A stretch of DNA of 64,000 bases from Anabaena cylindrica PCC 7122. Its GTDB lineage: Bacteria; Cyanobacteriota; Cyanobacteriia; Cyanobacteriales; Nostocaceae. Location of the stretch: the NCBI RefSeq assembly GCF_000317695.1, contig NC_019771.1, positions 2,360,001-2,424,000 of the forward strand, written 5' to 3'. Below the pieces are notes generated by a model. It worked only from the letters and a program-made list of their open reading frames with translations. It made no database searches and was not told where the DNA came from. How positions within the stretch are numbered: the first letter of the stretch is position 1; the number at the start of each line of letters is the position of its first letter. Shown in pieces: positions 10,010-18,976 of this stretch. The position numbers and the translations under genes were made by a program.

Positions 10010-10128
10010 TATAGCCTTTCCCACTCTAGTTAGATACAAAATTACCCCTCCCCAACCTTCCCCTTACCAAGGGGAGGGTGCGCGACAGCGCAGGTGGGGT
10101 GTATTTCATGAGCTTGGAAATTGCTATA
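10010..10128. repeat. MITE-like palindromic repeat
   Basis: A roughly 119-bp segment starts TATAGC and ends GCTATA, with imperfect terminal inverted repeats. The interior is a GC-rich palindrome (cccctccccaacc / ggggagggtg). A related design with the same TATAGC..GCTATA ends occurs at 19368-19472, so these are probably members of one non-autonomous family. The rest of the 9949-10263 spacer shows no gene. Confidence 0.6.
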
Positions 10129-10263
10129 AATTGGTTGCTTTTTATGTAAAGTTGAGTGAAGATTTTGCAACCATTAACCGTAAAGTACAAAATCCAAGTT
10201 GTATCTTATTCTCATAGATTCAAAATTGTCTATAGATTAAGATTCTCAGGTAATAATCATATT

Positions 10264-11493
10264 ATGTCGAAAAATAAACAAGAACCAAGTGGCTGTGGAT
10301 GTGCCAATATTCCCATTTCTGTGATAGTAATTTTTTTGGGAGGTTGTTATTGGTTATTTACTCAAAGAAACAATATAGATGTGAGTAAATTTGTTTCTCA
10401 AGGGCAACAAATTACGACTTCTATCTTCAATTCTACACCAACCATTACAGCAACTTCGACACCAATTATTGCACCAATACCTAAAGCAAATTCTACAAAA
10501 ATTCCTTCTCCTGCTGTACCAAGCATTGCTAAAATTACTCCTAATAATCAACCAACTCCTATTAAAACAACCATCCCCAAAACAACACCATTACCTGCAA
10601 ACTCTTGGGAGAAAAAAGCAATTAGAGGCATTTATTTAAGTCGCTACCAAATTACTAATAATGCTGATGAAAAAACAATTCGTGAAAGAGTGCGTAACTA
10701 TCGCTCTCAAGGATTTAATACGATTATTCATGGTGTTTGGGGTAATGGTTGTACGATGTACAACAGTAAGGTGATGCAGCAAAATCTTGGTTATAAAAGT
10801 TGTCCAAATCTGTTTCAAGATCAATGGTTAGATTGGTTAATTGATGAAGCACATAAACAAGGAATGCAAGTTCACGCTTATTTTGAGAAAGGTATCAAAA
10901 TAGATAAAAATAGCCCTATTTTTGATTTAGCAATTGAGAAAAAATGGGTTGTTCCTGGTGTAGATAAAACCTATCCTGCTATAGAACATTATGTGTTAGA
11001 TGTAGAAATTCCTGAAGTTGCGAATTTCTTTAAAAATATCTTAGTAGAATTTGTGCAGCGGTATCCAAAAATTGATGCTGTACAATGGGATGATTATTTA
11101 GGTTATCATGCGGAATTGCCAGGGAAAGTAGATCGTACTGCTAAGTTAACTACTTTTGTGCAGCAAATGATTACGGGCATGAAAAAAGCTAATTCGTCTG
11201 TTAGTTTTGATATTTGTCATCATAACCCTTATTGGGCTAAACGATATTTTGCGGCTGATTGGGAAAAATGGAATGTGGATAGAGTCTTTATTCAGGTTTA
11301 TAACGATGCTAATTTCCAAGAAGAATTAAATTATGTCAAAAATTATCATGGTATTGCTATTAGTGAGCCACAATTTCATCGTTTACAAGCATTATTAGAT
11401 AACCCAGAAGTTAAGAGTGTTTTAGTTTTTCCTGCGTCTGGAAAACCAGAGGAAACGGCTGCTAAATTAAACGGTTTGATCAAAAAACAGTAA
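10264..11493 (+). CDS. GHL10-type glycosyl-hydrolase-like protein, membrane anchored
   Basis: The product has 409 residues. A single transmembrane segment near residues 15-35 is followed by a long Thr/Pro/Ile-rich linker (about 45-110). A TIM-barrel-like domain of the glycosyl-hydrolase-like 10 (DUF187/YngK) type follows. Family features are the RGIYLSRY start, the W and D of AVQWDDYLGYH, and the Cys pair in NGCTMYN and KSCPNLF. These proteins are thought to act on cell-wall or extracellular glycans; the substrate is unknown. I chose the ATG at 10264; an upstream GTG at 10156 would add 36 residues that lack a signal. Confidence 0.75.
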   Translation: MSKNKQEPSGCGCANIPISVIVIFLGGCYWLFTQRNNIDVSKFVSQGQQITTSIFNSTPTITATSTPIIAPIPKANSTKIPSPAVPSIAKITPNNQPTPIKTTIPKTTPLPANSWEKKAIRGIYLSRYQITNNADEKTIRERVRNYRSQGFNTIIHGVWGNGCTMYNSKVMQQNLGYKSCPNLFQDQWLDWLIDEAHKQGMQVHAYFEKGIKIDKNSPIFDLAIEKKWVVPGVDKTYPAIEHYVLDVEIPEVANFFKNILVEFVQRYPKIDAVQWDDYLGYHAELPGKVDRTAKLTTFVQQMITGMKKANSSVSFDICHHNPYWAKRYFAADWEKWNVDRVFIQVYNDANFQEELNYVKNYHGIAISEPQFHRLQALLDNPEVKSVLVFPASGKPEETAAKLNGLIKKQ

Positions 11494-11612
11494 ATCAATA
11501 TGTTTAACTCCATCTTTGTAAGCAAATATTTGGTCAGGTAAGAATTTATTGATGGCAATTTTGATAAAATACTAATAATTATTCTCTATTCCCTGTCACC
11601 TACGCCATAGTT

Positions 11613-12368
11613 ATGTATCAAACAGACCCGCCGCGTTCTGCCAAGGAATTCCTCCCGACAATGTATGATTTACCTAGTGAAAACCCAGAGGAACCCGGTT
11701 TGCCAGATGAATTTCACCTTTTGCAACCTCAGTTATTACGGGAAACTTTTTGTCCGCCTAACTTCCCCGAAAATCAGGTATTTATCGCCACAGACTTAAA
11801 TCTTTACTACGATGTCCATCATCCATTATGGTATAAACGTCCTGACTGGTTCGCTGTCGTTGATGTACCAAGGTTGTATGCACAAAAAGAACTGCGTCTG
11901 AGTTATGTGGTTTGGCAAGAAGGCGTTAATCCCTTTGTGGTGGTAGAATTCATTTCACCAGGAACTGAAAAAGAAGATTTAGGGAAAACGTTACGAGATG
12001 CTAGTCAACCTCCAACTAAGTGGGAAGTCTACGAACGAGTTTTAAGAGTACCTTATTATATAGTTTTTGATCGCTACAATGACCAGTTAAGAGCATTTCA
12101 ATTACAGGGAAGTAGTTATTCTGAATTGGAAATAAATCAATTTCGTGTGTGGCTAAATGATATTGAATTAGGTTTAGGACTGTGGCCAGGTGTCTATGAA
12201 GGCATTGAACGACAATGGTTACGCTGGTATGATGCTTCGGGTAATTGGGTTCTTACACCGGAAGAACGGGAAAGAAAACAAGTAGAGCGAGAAAGAAGAC
12301 GCGCAGAAAGATTAGCAGCACAATTACGCACTCTTGGCATTGAACCTGATTTTGGTGATGATGAATAG
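11613..12368 (+). CDS. Uma2/DUF820 family putative PD-(D/E)XK endonuclease, copy 1
   Basis: This 251-residue protein belongs to the Uma2 (DUF820) family, which is hugely expanded in cyanobacteria and has a PD-(D/E)XK-like fold. Visible core motifs are KRPDWFAVVDVP (catalytic Asp region) and NPFVVVEFISPGTEKED (E-x-hydrophobic-S). The C-terminus is a charged coiled coil of Glu/Arg repeats (about residues 205-235). It is a close paralogue of the protein at 18143-18910, with the same opening (MYQTDPP) and layout. In-vivo function is unproven; a link to mobile DNA or restriction is often proposed. Confidence 0.8.
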   Translation: MYQTDPPRSAKEFLPTMYDLPSENPEEPGLPDEFHLLQPQLLRETFCPPNFPENQVFIATDLNLYYDVHHPLWYKRPDWFAVVDVPRLYAQKELRLSYVVWQEGVNPFVVVEFISPGTEKEDLGKTLRDASQPPTKWEVYERVLRVPYYIVFDRYNDQLRAFQLQGSSYSELEINQFRVWLNDIELGLGLWPGVYEGIERQWLRWYDASGNWVLTPEERERKQVERERRRAERLAAQLRTLGIEPDFGDDE

Positions 12369-12398
12369 AAGCAACGAGCCAGGAAAGATAATTGCAAT

Positions 12399-12806
12399 TC
12401 AAGAAACGGAACGCCAATTCTCAATTTGCAAATTGGGTACTCTTTGAAATTCTCTCACATTAGATGTAACGACAATGTGATTATGAGTTATTGCTGTTGC
12501 TGCGATAAGTACATCATAAGCACCTATAGGCGAGCCTGATATTTTCAAAATACTTCTGATTTCGGCAGATTGCTCCGCTTCTTTGGAGCCAAAAGTTAAA
12601 ATTGTAATTGAATTTAAGAATGTTTCAATTAACGGTTGGATTTTAACGGCGCGTTGTGGATTAATTGCTAATCCATATTTCAATTCCATAACTGTTAAAG
12701 ATGAAATGAAAATATCCACAGGAGAGATAGATTTTAATTTCTTGAGGGTGCTTTCTTCTCCCTTAACAAAATCACTAACTACACAAGTATCAAGTAGATA
12801 TCCCAT
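12399..12806 (-). CDS. VapC-type PIN-domain toxin
   Basis: This 135-residue PIN-domain ribonuclease has its acidic residues in LLDTCVVSDF (Asp near residue 6), the Glu of VMELKYG, the Asp of GAYDVLIAATA, and a terminal VTSNVREFQRV strand. VapC toxins cleave tRNA or rRNA when released from antitoxin. Its start is 2 bp beyond the stop of a 71-residue antitoxin-like gene, the normal antitoxin-toxin order on this strand. Confidence 0.85.
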   Translation of the reverse strand: MGYLLDTCVVSDFVKGEESTLKKLKSISPVDIFISSLTVMELKYGLAINPQRAVKIQPLIETFLNSITILTFGSKEAEQSAEIRSILKISGSPIGAYDVLIAATAITHNHIVVTSNVREFQRVPNLQIENWRSVS

Positions 12807-12808
12807 GA

Positions 12809-13024
12809 TTAAAATTCTACTTCCTTTGGTAGTAATAGCTCGTCTCGATATGACTCAAAAATGATACTTTCTTCTGTCCCTTGATATTGCAGAATTATTT
12901 CTGGCCAAGTGGTGGGTTTTGTAGCTAAGAAAGTCACAAATACTGGACTTTCACTAATTCCATCTGGTGTTTCAGCCAGTTCAATTTTACCGTTTTTATA
13001 AATTCCTTCAATGGTTGTTAACAT
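12809..13024 (-). CDS. putative antitoxin partner of VapC
   Basis: This 71-residue protein opens with TTIEGIYKNGKIEL, the beta-hairpin start of AF2212/DUF104-like antitoxins in cyanobacteria and archaea. The same opening occurs in the antitoxin-like gene at 29730. It lies directly upstream of the PIN toxin with a 2-bp gap, so the pair should be co-translated and autoregulated. The 13025-13249 spacer upstream shows no gene. Confidence 0.7.
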   Translation of the reverse strand: MLTTIEGIYKNGKIELAETPDGISESPVFVTFLATKPTTWPEIILQYQGTEESIIFESYRDELLLPKEVEF

Positions 13025-13249
13025 ATAATATTCCCTCCATACAAAATTTGACTAATTTCTTCAAGTAGTGCAAAATTCTTGTTTTTCCTAGTTTCCGTTT
13101 TCGACCTTAATTTGATTATACAGATATAAAAAACCAAATACAAGAACCGAAAAAACTTCTACATAATTATTGAAGATGTGATTTTGTCAGTTTAAAAAAT
13201 ACAATAAGGTAGGCATTCCCTGTTATAGATACAATATTTTAATTTTTGC

Positions 13250-13290
13250 AAAAATCAAATTTGAGAGACACGAAATTTCCGTCTCTCAAA
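13250..13290 (-). terminator. terminator downstream of ilvC
   Basis: A perfect 9-bp stem (TTGAGAGAC at 13261, GTCTCTCAA at 13281) has an 11-base loop. On the ilvC strand it is followed by a T-rich stretch. Confidence 0.6.
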
Positions 13291-13309
13291 TCCAAAATCC
13301 AAAATTGGA

Positions 13310-14305
13310 CTACGCTTTCTTTAACCAGCTAAACATGGCACGCAAATCTCTACCAACTTCCTCAATGGGATGTTCTGCTTCTTGACGACGCATAGCTGTG
13401 AAACCTGGTTTACCTGCTTGGTTTTCTAATACGAATTCCCGCGCAAATTGTCCAGATTGAATTTCGCTCAAGATTTTCTTCATTTCTGCTTTGGTGTCAG
13501 CAGTAACGACTCTTGGCCCACGGGTATAATCGCCATACTCAGCGGTATTAGAAATACTATCGCGCATGGTGGCTAAACCACCTTCTACAACTAAGTCAAC
13601 GATTAATTTGACTTCGTGCAGACATTCAAAATATGCTAGTTCTGGTTGATAACCTGCTTCAACTAGGGTTTCAAAACCGGCTTTGATTAAAGCGCTTAAA
13701 CCGCCACACAATACTGCTTGTTCACCAAACAAATCGGTTTCGGTTTCTTCGCGGAATGTGGTTTCTAGGATACCGGCGCGTGTACCACCAATACCTCTAG
13801 CATAAGCCATTGCGCGATCGCGTGCTTTGCCTGTAGCATCTTGATATACTGCAAATAAAGCGGGTACACCTTGTCCTTGTTCGTAAGTCCGACGCACTAA
13901 GTGTCCTGGCCCTTTAGGCGCAACCATGACTACATCAACATCAGCAGGGGGAACAACTTGTGCAAAGTGAATATTAAAGCCATGTGCAAAGGCTAAAACA
14001 TTTCCTGCTTCTAAATTTGGTTCAATCTCGTTTTTGTAAATTGTTTTCTGCACTTCATCAGGTAATAAAATCATGATGAAATCGGCAGCTTTAGCAGCAT
14101 CAGCCACATTTTTTACAGTCAAACCAGCAGCTTCAGCTTTTGCTGTTGACTTACTACCGGGATATAATCCTACAATTACATTTACACCACTATCTTTTAA
14201 ATTAAGGGCGTGGGCATGACCTTGTGAACCATAACCAATAATAGCAATCGTTTTTCCAGCCAAAAGGTCTAAATTGGCATCTTCATCATAGTACATCCGC
14301 GCCAT
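13310..14305 (-). CDS. ilvC: ketol-acid reductoisomerase (NADP+)
   Basis: This 331-residue class I enzyme performs the second step of valine, leucine and isoleucine synthesis: alkyl migration and NADPH reduction of acetolactate or acetohydroxybutyrate. The N-terminal Rossmann fold carries IIGYGSQGHAHALNLKDSG. The metal-binding acidic residues lie in the C-terminal knotted domain (FREETETDLFGEQAVLCGG and CLHEVKLIVDLVVEGG). The start MARMYYDED fits the family. A longer in-frame start at 14326 would add seven unconserved residues. The gene is monocistronic with its own terminator. Confidence 0.95.
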   Translation of the reverse strand: MARMYYDEDANLDLLAGKTIAIIGYGSQGHAHALNLKDSGVNVIVGLYPGSKSTAKAEAAGLTVKNVADAAKAADFIMILLPDEVQKTIYKNEIEPNLEAGNVLAFAHGFNIHFAQVVPPADVDVVMVAPKGPGHLVRRTYEQGQGVPALFAVYQDATGKARDRAMAYARGIGGTRAGILETTFREETETDLFGEQAVLCGGLSALIKAGFETLVEAGYQPELAYFECLHEVKLIVDLVVEGGLATMRDSISNTAEYGDYTRGPRVVTADTKAEMKKILSEIQSGQFAREFVLENQAGKPGFTAMRRQEAEHPIEEVGRDLRAMFSWLKKA

Positions 14306-14568
14306 AGAAGCATCTCCTGTCCGCAAGCATAGTTATAAAATAGGCAGACTTTTGATTTTACCCCAAATTGTGTTACCAAAATAAATACTCCCGGCGAGAA
14401 TCTTGTCCAAGAGATATAATACGTATATTTTATGACATCTTACTCTAAGTGAGCTTGTATTAATTCAACTTATCTTTAGGTACAGTAATAATTATAAAAA
14501 ACCACTTTTATGTGGAAATCATGAATACTTTTATTTTTTTTAATAAGTTCAAGATAAACAGAAAAAAA

Positions 14569-14586
14569 TGTGACAAATTTGTTACA
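14569..14586. promoter_or_regulatory. 18-bp palindrome upstream of the NDH-2 gene
   Basis: TGTGACAAATTTGTTACA is self-complementary except for one mismatched pair and starts 70 bp before the NDH-2 ATG. It resembles half of a Crp-family site but does not match the TGTGA-N6-TCACA consensus fully. Operator function is an inference. The rest of the 14327-14638 divergent spacer shows no gene and must hold the ilvC and NDH-2 promoters. Confidence 0.35.
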
Positions 14587-14638
14587 TTTTTGTTAAAAAT
14601 AGTTACAGCACCTGTTTTAACGCAAGGAAACATTTCTT

Positions 14639-15997
14639 ATGGTTGATGCACATGAAAATAACCCACCACATGAGGTAGTTATCGTTGGTGGTGGTTTTGG
14701 TGGACTTTATGCCGCCAAATCACTGAAAAAAGCAAATGTCAACGTGACGCTGATTGATAAACGCAATTTTCATCTATTTCAACCACTTCTGTATCAAGTC
14801 GCTACAGGTGCTTTGTCTCCCGCAGATATTTCTTCACCGTTACGTTCTGTTCTCAGCAAGAGTAAAAATACAAAAGTGCTGTTGGGTGAAGTTGATGATA
14901 TTAATCCTGATGCAAAACAGGTAATTGTTAGTGGTGAAGCAGTACGCTATGATACTTTAATTGTGGCTACAGGTGCGAAGCATTCTTATTTTGGGAAAGA
15001 TGACTGGGAAGAATTTGCACCCGGTTTGAAAACGGTGGAAGATGCTATTGCAATGCGTCACAGGATTTTTATGGCGTTTGAAGCCGCAGAAAAGGAAAGT
15101 GATCCGGTACAGCGTCAGGCCTGGTTGACTTTTGTGATTGTAGGTGGTGGCCCAACCGGTGTAGAATTAGCTGGTGCGATCGCAGAATTGGCAACCAAAA
15201 CTCTGAAAGAAGATTTCCGCAACATTGACACTTCAGAAGCGCGAATCCTTCTTTTAGAAGGTATGGATCGCATTCTCCCACCTTTTGCCCCAGAATTATC
15301 CCAAGAAGCGGAAACTTCCTTAACACAATTAGGTGTAAATGTCCAGACAAAAACCCTGGTGACAAATATTGCTGATGATATTGTGACTATCAAACAAGGT
15401 GAAGATGTTAAAGAGATAGCTGCAAAAACAGTATTATGGGCTGCGGGTGTGAAAGCCTCGGCTATGGGGAAAGTTTTGACAGAACGAACTGGGGCGGAGA
15501 GCGATCGCGCCGGGCGTGTTATCGTTGAACCAGACCTGAGTATTAAAGGACATCCCAACATCTTCGTAGTTGGTGACTTAGCGAATTTTGCCCATCAAAA
15601 TAATAAACCCTTACCTGGTGTTGCACCAGTCGCCATGCAAGAAGGCGAATATGTAGCTAAACTAATTCAGAAACGCCTTAAAGGTGAAACATTACCACAA
15701 TTTAACTATGTGGATAGAGGAAGTTTAGCAATGATTGGGCAACACGCCGCAGTTGTTGACTTAGGTTTCATCAAACTTAAAGGTTTCTTCGCGTGGTTTT
15801 TCTGGTTATTCGTTCATATCTACTTCCTGATTGAATTTGATAACAAATTAGTAGTCATGATTCAATGGATTTGGAATTATTTTACCCGCAATCGTGGCGC
15901 GAGATTGATTACAGGAAAAGAAAATATTTCATCTGTCGCAATTGACAGTAATGGAAATTATCAACCTGTCAAAACTAGACAACCCCTAAGTGTTTAG
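14639..15997 (+). CDS. type II NADH dehydrogenase (NDH-2)
   Basis: This 452-residue flavoprotein oxidises NAD(P)H and reduces membrane quinone without pumping protons. The FAD site is IVGGGFGGLYAAK (about residues 15-27) and the NADH site is VIVGGGPTGVELAGAIAE (about 165-182). The late FAD strand is NIFVVGDLANF. The hydrophobic C-terminus (FFAWFFWLFVHIYFLIEF) fits peripheral membrane attachment. Cyanobacteria often carry several such genes (ndbA/B/C); I do not assign one. A REP element follows the stop closely. Confidence 0.88.
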   Translation: MVDAHENNPPHEVVIVGGGFGGLYAAKSLKKANVNVTLIDKRNFHLFQPLLYQVATGALSPADISSPLRSVLSKSKNTKVLLGEVDDINPDAKQVIVSGEAVRYDTLIVATGAKHSYFGKDDWEEFAPGLKTVEDAIAMRHRIFMAFEAAEKESDPVQRQAWLTFVIVGGGPTGVELAGAIAELATKTLKEDFRNIDTSEARILLLEGMDRILPPFAPELSQEAETSLTQLGVNVQTKTLVTNIADDIVTIKQGEDVKEIAAKTVLWAAGVKASAMGKVLTERTGAESDRAGRVIVEPDLSIKGHPNIFVVGDLANFAHQNNKPLPGVAPVAMQEGEYVAKLIQKRLKGETLPQFNYVDRGSLAMIGQHAAVVDLGFIKLKGFFAWFFWLFVHIYFLIEFDNKLVVMIQWIWNYFTRNRGARLITGKENISSVAIDSNGNYQPVKTRQPLSV

Positions 15998-16003
15998 TTA
16001 TCC

Positions 16004-16051
16004 CTCGTTCCCAGTCGGAGACTGGGAATGCCATCAAGAGGCTCTGCCTCT
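16004..16051 (+). repeat. REP element, left flank of RAYT
   Basis: It contains the palindrome TTCCCAGTCGGAGACTGGGAA (stem of nine around GGA) followed by the small palindrome AGAGGCTCTGCCTCT. The same two motifs occur in inverted order at 16712-16758, so the two REPs flank the transposase as an inverted pair. Confidence 0.8.
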
Positions 16052-16171
16052 CAAAAACTCGAAATCAATTCATGTATCTCATATTTACTAATTATCGTTG
16101 ATGATACGATGTATAACGTCTGCCTCCCATATTAAAATCAAAACACCACATCTACCAAACCAAATCATCTA

Positions 16172-16705
16172 ATGGGACGCAGCCGCTATCATGTATTAGG
16201 AACTCAACCACATTTCATAACCAGCACAATAGTCAATTGGATGCCATTATTTGGACAAACTGAACTTGTGCAAATTATCATAGATTCCCTCAAATTTCTG
16301 CAACGACAGCAGCGTATGACATTGTATGGTTACGTCATCATGGAAAATCATCTTCATCTTATCGCTGCGGCTACAAATTTATCTAAAGAAATAGGTAATT
16401 TTAAATCATTTACAGCTCGTTCTATTATTGATTTACTTCATAAAAATAAAGCTGAATATATACTTGGTCAACTGGAGTTTTATAAAATAAAACATAAGAT
16501 CAAACAAGAGTATCAACTGTGGCAAGAAGGTTTTCATCCCCAAGCGATTTTAGATGAGGAAATGTTGAGGCAAAAATTAGAGTATATGCACAATAATCCG
16601 GTGCGACGTGGTTATGTTGATGATCCGGCTCATTGGCGTTATTCTAGTTATCGGAATTATATGGGATTACCGAGTTTATTAGAAGTGGATTTGATTGATT
16701 TGTGA
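16172..16705 (+). CDS. REP-associated tyrosine transposase (RAYT, TnpA_REP)
   Basis: This 177-residue Y1 HUH-type single-strand transposase of the IS200-like/RAYT group has the metal-binding motif ENHLHLIAA (about residues 68-76). The nucleophilic Tyr should be the one in LEYMHNNPVRRGYV, a highly conserved RAYT segment. The N-terminal YHVLGTQPHFITSTIVNW is also typical. RAYTs recognise and mobilise REP hairpins. This gene lies between an inverted pair of REPs, so the unit at 16004-16758 looks like a complete REPtron. A decayed copy is at 18929-19322. Confidence 0.88.
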   Translation: MGRSRYHVLGTQPHFITSTIVNWMPLFGQTELVQIIIDSLKFLQRQQRMTLYGYVIMENHLHLIAAATNLSKEIGNFKSFTARSIIDLLHKNKAEYILGQLEFYKIKHKIKQEYQLWQEGFHPQAILDEEMLRQKLEYMHNNPVRRGYVDDPAHWRYSSYRNYMGLPSLLEVDLIDL

Positions 16706-16711
16706 GATATT

Positions 16712-16758
16712 GAGGCAGAGCCTCATCATAGCATTCCCAGTCGGAGACTGGGAACGAG
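16712..16758 (-). repeat. REP element, right flank of RAYT
   Basis: This is the inverted partner of the REP at 16004-16051: GAGGCAGAGCCTC first, then the TTCCCAGTCGGAGACTGGGAA palindrome. It starts 7 bp after the RAYT stop. Confidence 0.8.
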
Positions 16759-16790
16759 AAATTGTGTATTTAGGGAATAAAATTAATACT

Positions 16791-17999
16791 ATGTCTAACG
16801 ATGATATAAACATTCAAAACAATCGAATCATATTTTGGGCTTTATTTATTGGGTTTATATTTATTGCAATTGTCATTTATGTAATATCCATTATTTTAAC
16901 TACTGGGGAATGGACACAGTTATTAGAAAAAAAATATGAATATGTGATTAAAGTCTTAACAACTGCTGGATTAATTTTTGGTGGCATTGTAGGACTTATC
17001 AATATTTTCTTTGCAGCCAAGCGAGCGTATGCTATGGAAGAAAGTGCTAAAGCTGCTAATGAAAGTGCTAAAGCTGCCAATAAAAATGCTGAAATTGCAC
17101 TTAAAAACTTAAAAATATCAGAAGATAAGCAAATTACAGAACGCTTTGCTAAAGCAATAGAACAGCTTGCAAGCGAAAAAATTGAAGTAAGATTAGGTGC
17201 GATTTATACTCTAGAACGAATTGCCAAAGATTCGGAAAAAGACCAGTGGACAATTATGGAAGTTCTTACAGCCTTTGTGCGTGAGAATGCACCTGTTAAA
17301 AAAGAAGATCAGTTACAGGATCAAGAAGACATAGAAAAATTACGAAAACTTAGGCTTGATATTCAAGAATGTCTCACTGTAATTGGACGACGCGAACACA
17401 AAGATCCAGAAAATAAGAGACTTGATTTAAGTAATATTAATATCAGCAAAGCTAACCTTACAGAGGCTAACTTCAAAAGAGCCATACTTGCAGAAGCCAA
17501 CCTCAAAAGAGCCATCCTTATAGGAGCTAACTTTGAAGGAGCCATCTTCACAAGAGCCGATCTCGCAGAAGCCAACTTCACAAGAGCAATTCTCACAGAA
17601 GCCATCCTCATAGGAGCTAACTTTGAAGAAGCCATACTTGCAGGAGCCGACCTCACAAAAGCAAAAGCCAACTTCACAGGAGCCAACTTCACAGGAGCAA
17701 TTCTCACAGAAGCCATCCTCATAGGAGCTAACTTTGAAAAAGCTTACCTAATAAGAGCCGACCTCACAGGAGCCAACCTCACAGGAACTAACCTTACAAG
17801 AGCCGACCTCACAGAAGCCGACCTCACAGGAGCAAACCTTACAAGAGCTTACCTTATAAAAGCCATCCTCGAAGAAGCCATCCTCGAAGAAGTCATCCTC
17901 AGAGGAGCCATCCTCAGAGGAGCCATCCTTACAAGAGCTATCCTCAGAGGAGCCAATCTCAAAGGAGCTACAATGCCTGATGGGTCAATTCACGATTAG
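16791..17999 (+). CDS. membrane-anchored pentapeptide-repeat protein
   Basis: The product has 402 residues. Two transmembrane helices (about residues 17-42 and 62-85) are followed by an Ala/Lys/Glu coiled coil (ESAKAANESAKAANKNAE, about 100-118). A helical segment (about 120-210) includes LASEKIEVRLGAIYTLERIAKDS. More than 30 tandem pentapeptides A(N/D/I)Lxx then run from about 215 to the end and should form a right-handed quadrilateral helix. Such proteins are abundant in cyanobacteria; their roles are mostly unknown. I chose the ATG at 16791; an upstream in-frame start at 16695 reads through the REP. The repeats make the DNA internally repetitive. Confidence 0.85.
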   Translation: MSNDDINIQNNRIIFWALFIGFIFIAIVIYVISIILTTGEWTQLLEKKYEYVIKVLTTAGLIFGGIVGLINIFFAAKRAYAMEESAKAANESAKAANKNAEIALKNLKISEDKQITERFAKAIEQLASEKIEVRLGAIYTLERIAKDSEKDQWTIMEVLTAFVRENAPVKKEDQLQDQEDIEKLRKLRLDIQECLTVIGRREHKDPENKRLDLSNINISKANLTEANFKRAILAEANLKRAILIGANFEGAIFTRADLAEANFTRAILTEAILIGANFEEAILAGADLTKAKANFTGANFTGAILTEAILIGANFEKAYLIRADLTGANLTGTNLTRADLTEADLTGANLTRAYLIKAILEEAILEEVILRGAILRGAILTRAILRGANLKGATMPDGSIHD

Positions 18000-18142
18000 G
18001 AAGATTTGATTCTTGTAAATTTTCAATAAACAAATCTTCCTCCCCACAAAACCGAATATTCAAGACAGTTGCTACCATTTTCTAAACCGAATCATATTAC
18101 TACATAATAGAAATAGAAATTATATCTTTAGGATTGTCAAGA

Positions 18143-18910
18143 ATGTATCAAACAGATCCGCCACTTTCCCCTAAAGAAACATTACCGACAATGTATGATC
18201 TTCCTAGCGAAGACCCGGAGGAACCTGGTTTGCCAGATCAATTTCATTTATTGCAACCACAATTATTAGCAGAAACATTCCGTCCGCCTAACTATCCTAG
18301 CGACCAAATATTTACAGTCAGTGATATGAATCTTTATTATGATTCTCGTCACCCACTTTGGTATAAACGCCCTGATTGGTTTGCCGTTTTAGGTGTTCCC
18401 TCTCTTTATGACAACAGAGATTTGCGGTTAAGTTATGTAGTTTGGCAAGAAGCAGTTAATCCTTATATTGTAGTTGAATTACTCTCACCAGGAACAGAAA
18501 AAGAAGATTTAGGTCAAACATTGCGAGATGTAGAAAAACCTCCTGGTAAATGGGAAGTTTACGAACAAATTTTAAGAGTACCCTATTACGCCATCTTTGA
18601 CCGTTATCAATCTGAATTTAGAATGTTTCAGTTAACCGGCGCTCGTTATGCTGAAGTAAATTTATCAGATTTCCGTTTTTGGATTCCCGAAATAGAATTA
18701 GGTTTAGGAGTCTGGCAAGGCAGTTATAAAAATGTAAATATGCCTTGGTTACGTTGGTATGATAAAGATGGTAATTGGGTGTTAACTCCAGCAGAACAAG
18801 AAAGGCTAAAGGCAGAAGAAGAAAGACAAAAATTAGAACAAGAAAGACAAAAAACAGAAAGATTAATAGCCCAACTGCGATCGCTTGGTGTAGAACCAGA
18901 TTTAGATTAG
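18143..18910 (+). CDS. Uma2/DUF820 family putative endonuclease, copy 2
   Basis: This 255-residue paralogue of the gene at 11613-12368 shares the start MYQTDPP, the motifs KRPDWFAVLGVP and NPYIVVELLSPGTEKED, and the charged C-terminal coiled coil (EEERQKLEQERQKTERL). I chose the ATG at 18143; a TTG at 18134 is weaker. The two copies probably arose by duplication within this genome, since the framework around the active-site region is the same. Function is unproven. Confidence 0.8.
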   Translation: MYQTDPPLSPKETLPTMYDLPSEDPEEPGLPDQFHLLQPQLLAETFRPPNYPSDQIFTVSDMNLYYDSRHPLWYKRPDWFAVLGVPSLYDNRDLRLSYVVWQEAVNPYIVVELLSPGTEKEDLGQTLRDVEKPPGKWEVYEQILRVPYYAIFDRYQSEFRMFQLTGARYAEVNLSDFRFWIPEIELGLGVWQGSYKNVNMPWLRWYDKDGNWVLTPAEQERLKAEEERQKLEQERQKTERLIAQLRSLGVEPDLD

Positions 18911-18928
18911 ATGCACCCCTCCCATCCT

Positions 18929-18976
18929 CTCGTTCCCAGTCTCTGACTGGGAATGCAATTTAGAGGCTCTGCCTCC
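18929..18976 (+). repeat. REP element, left flank of decayed RAYT
   Basis: It has the same two palindromes as the REP at 16004-16051, with TCTCTGA in the loop. It opens the degraded second REPtron. Confidence 0.75.

Noticed and set aside
17363..17722. 119-codon frame opposite the pentapeptide repeats
   Set aside because: It is the antisense shadow of a repetitive gene; repetitive coding sequence gives long open frames on the other strand.
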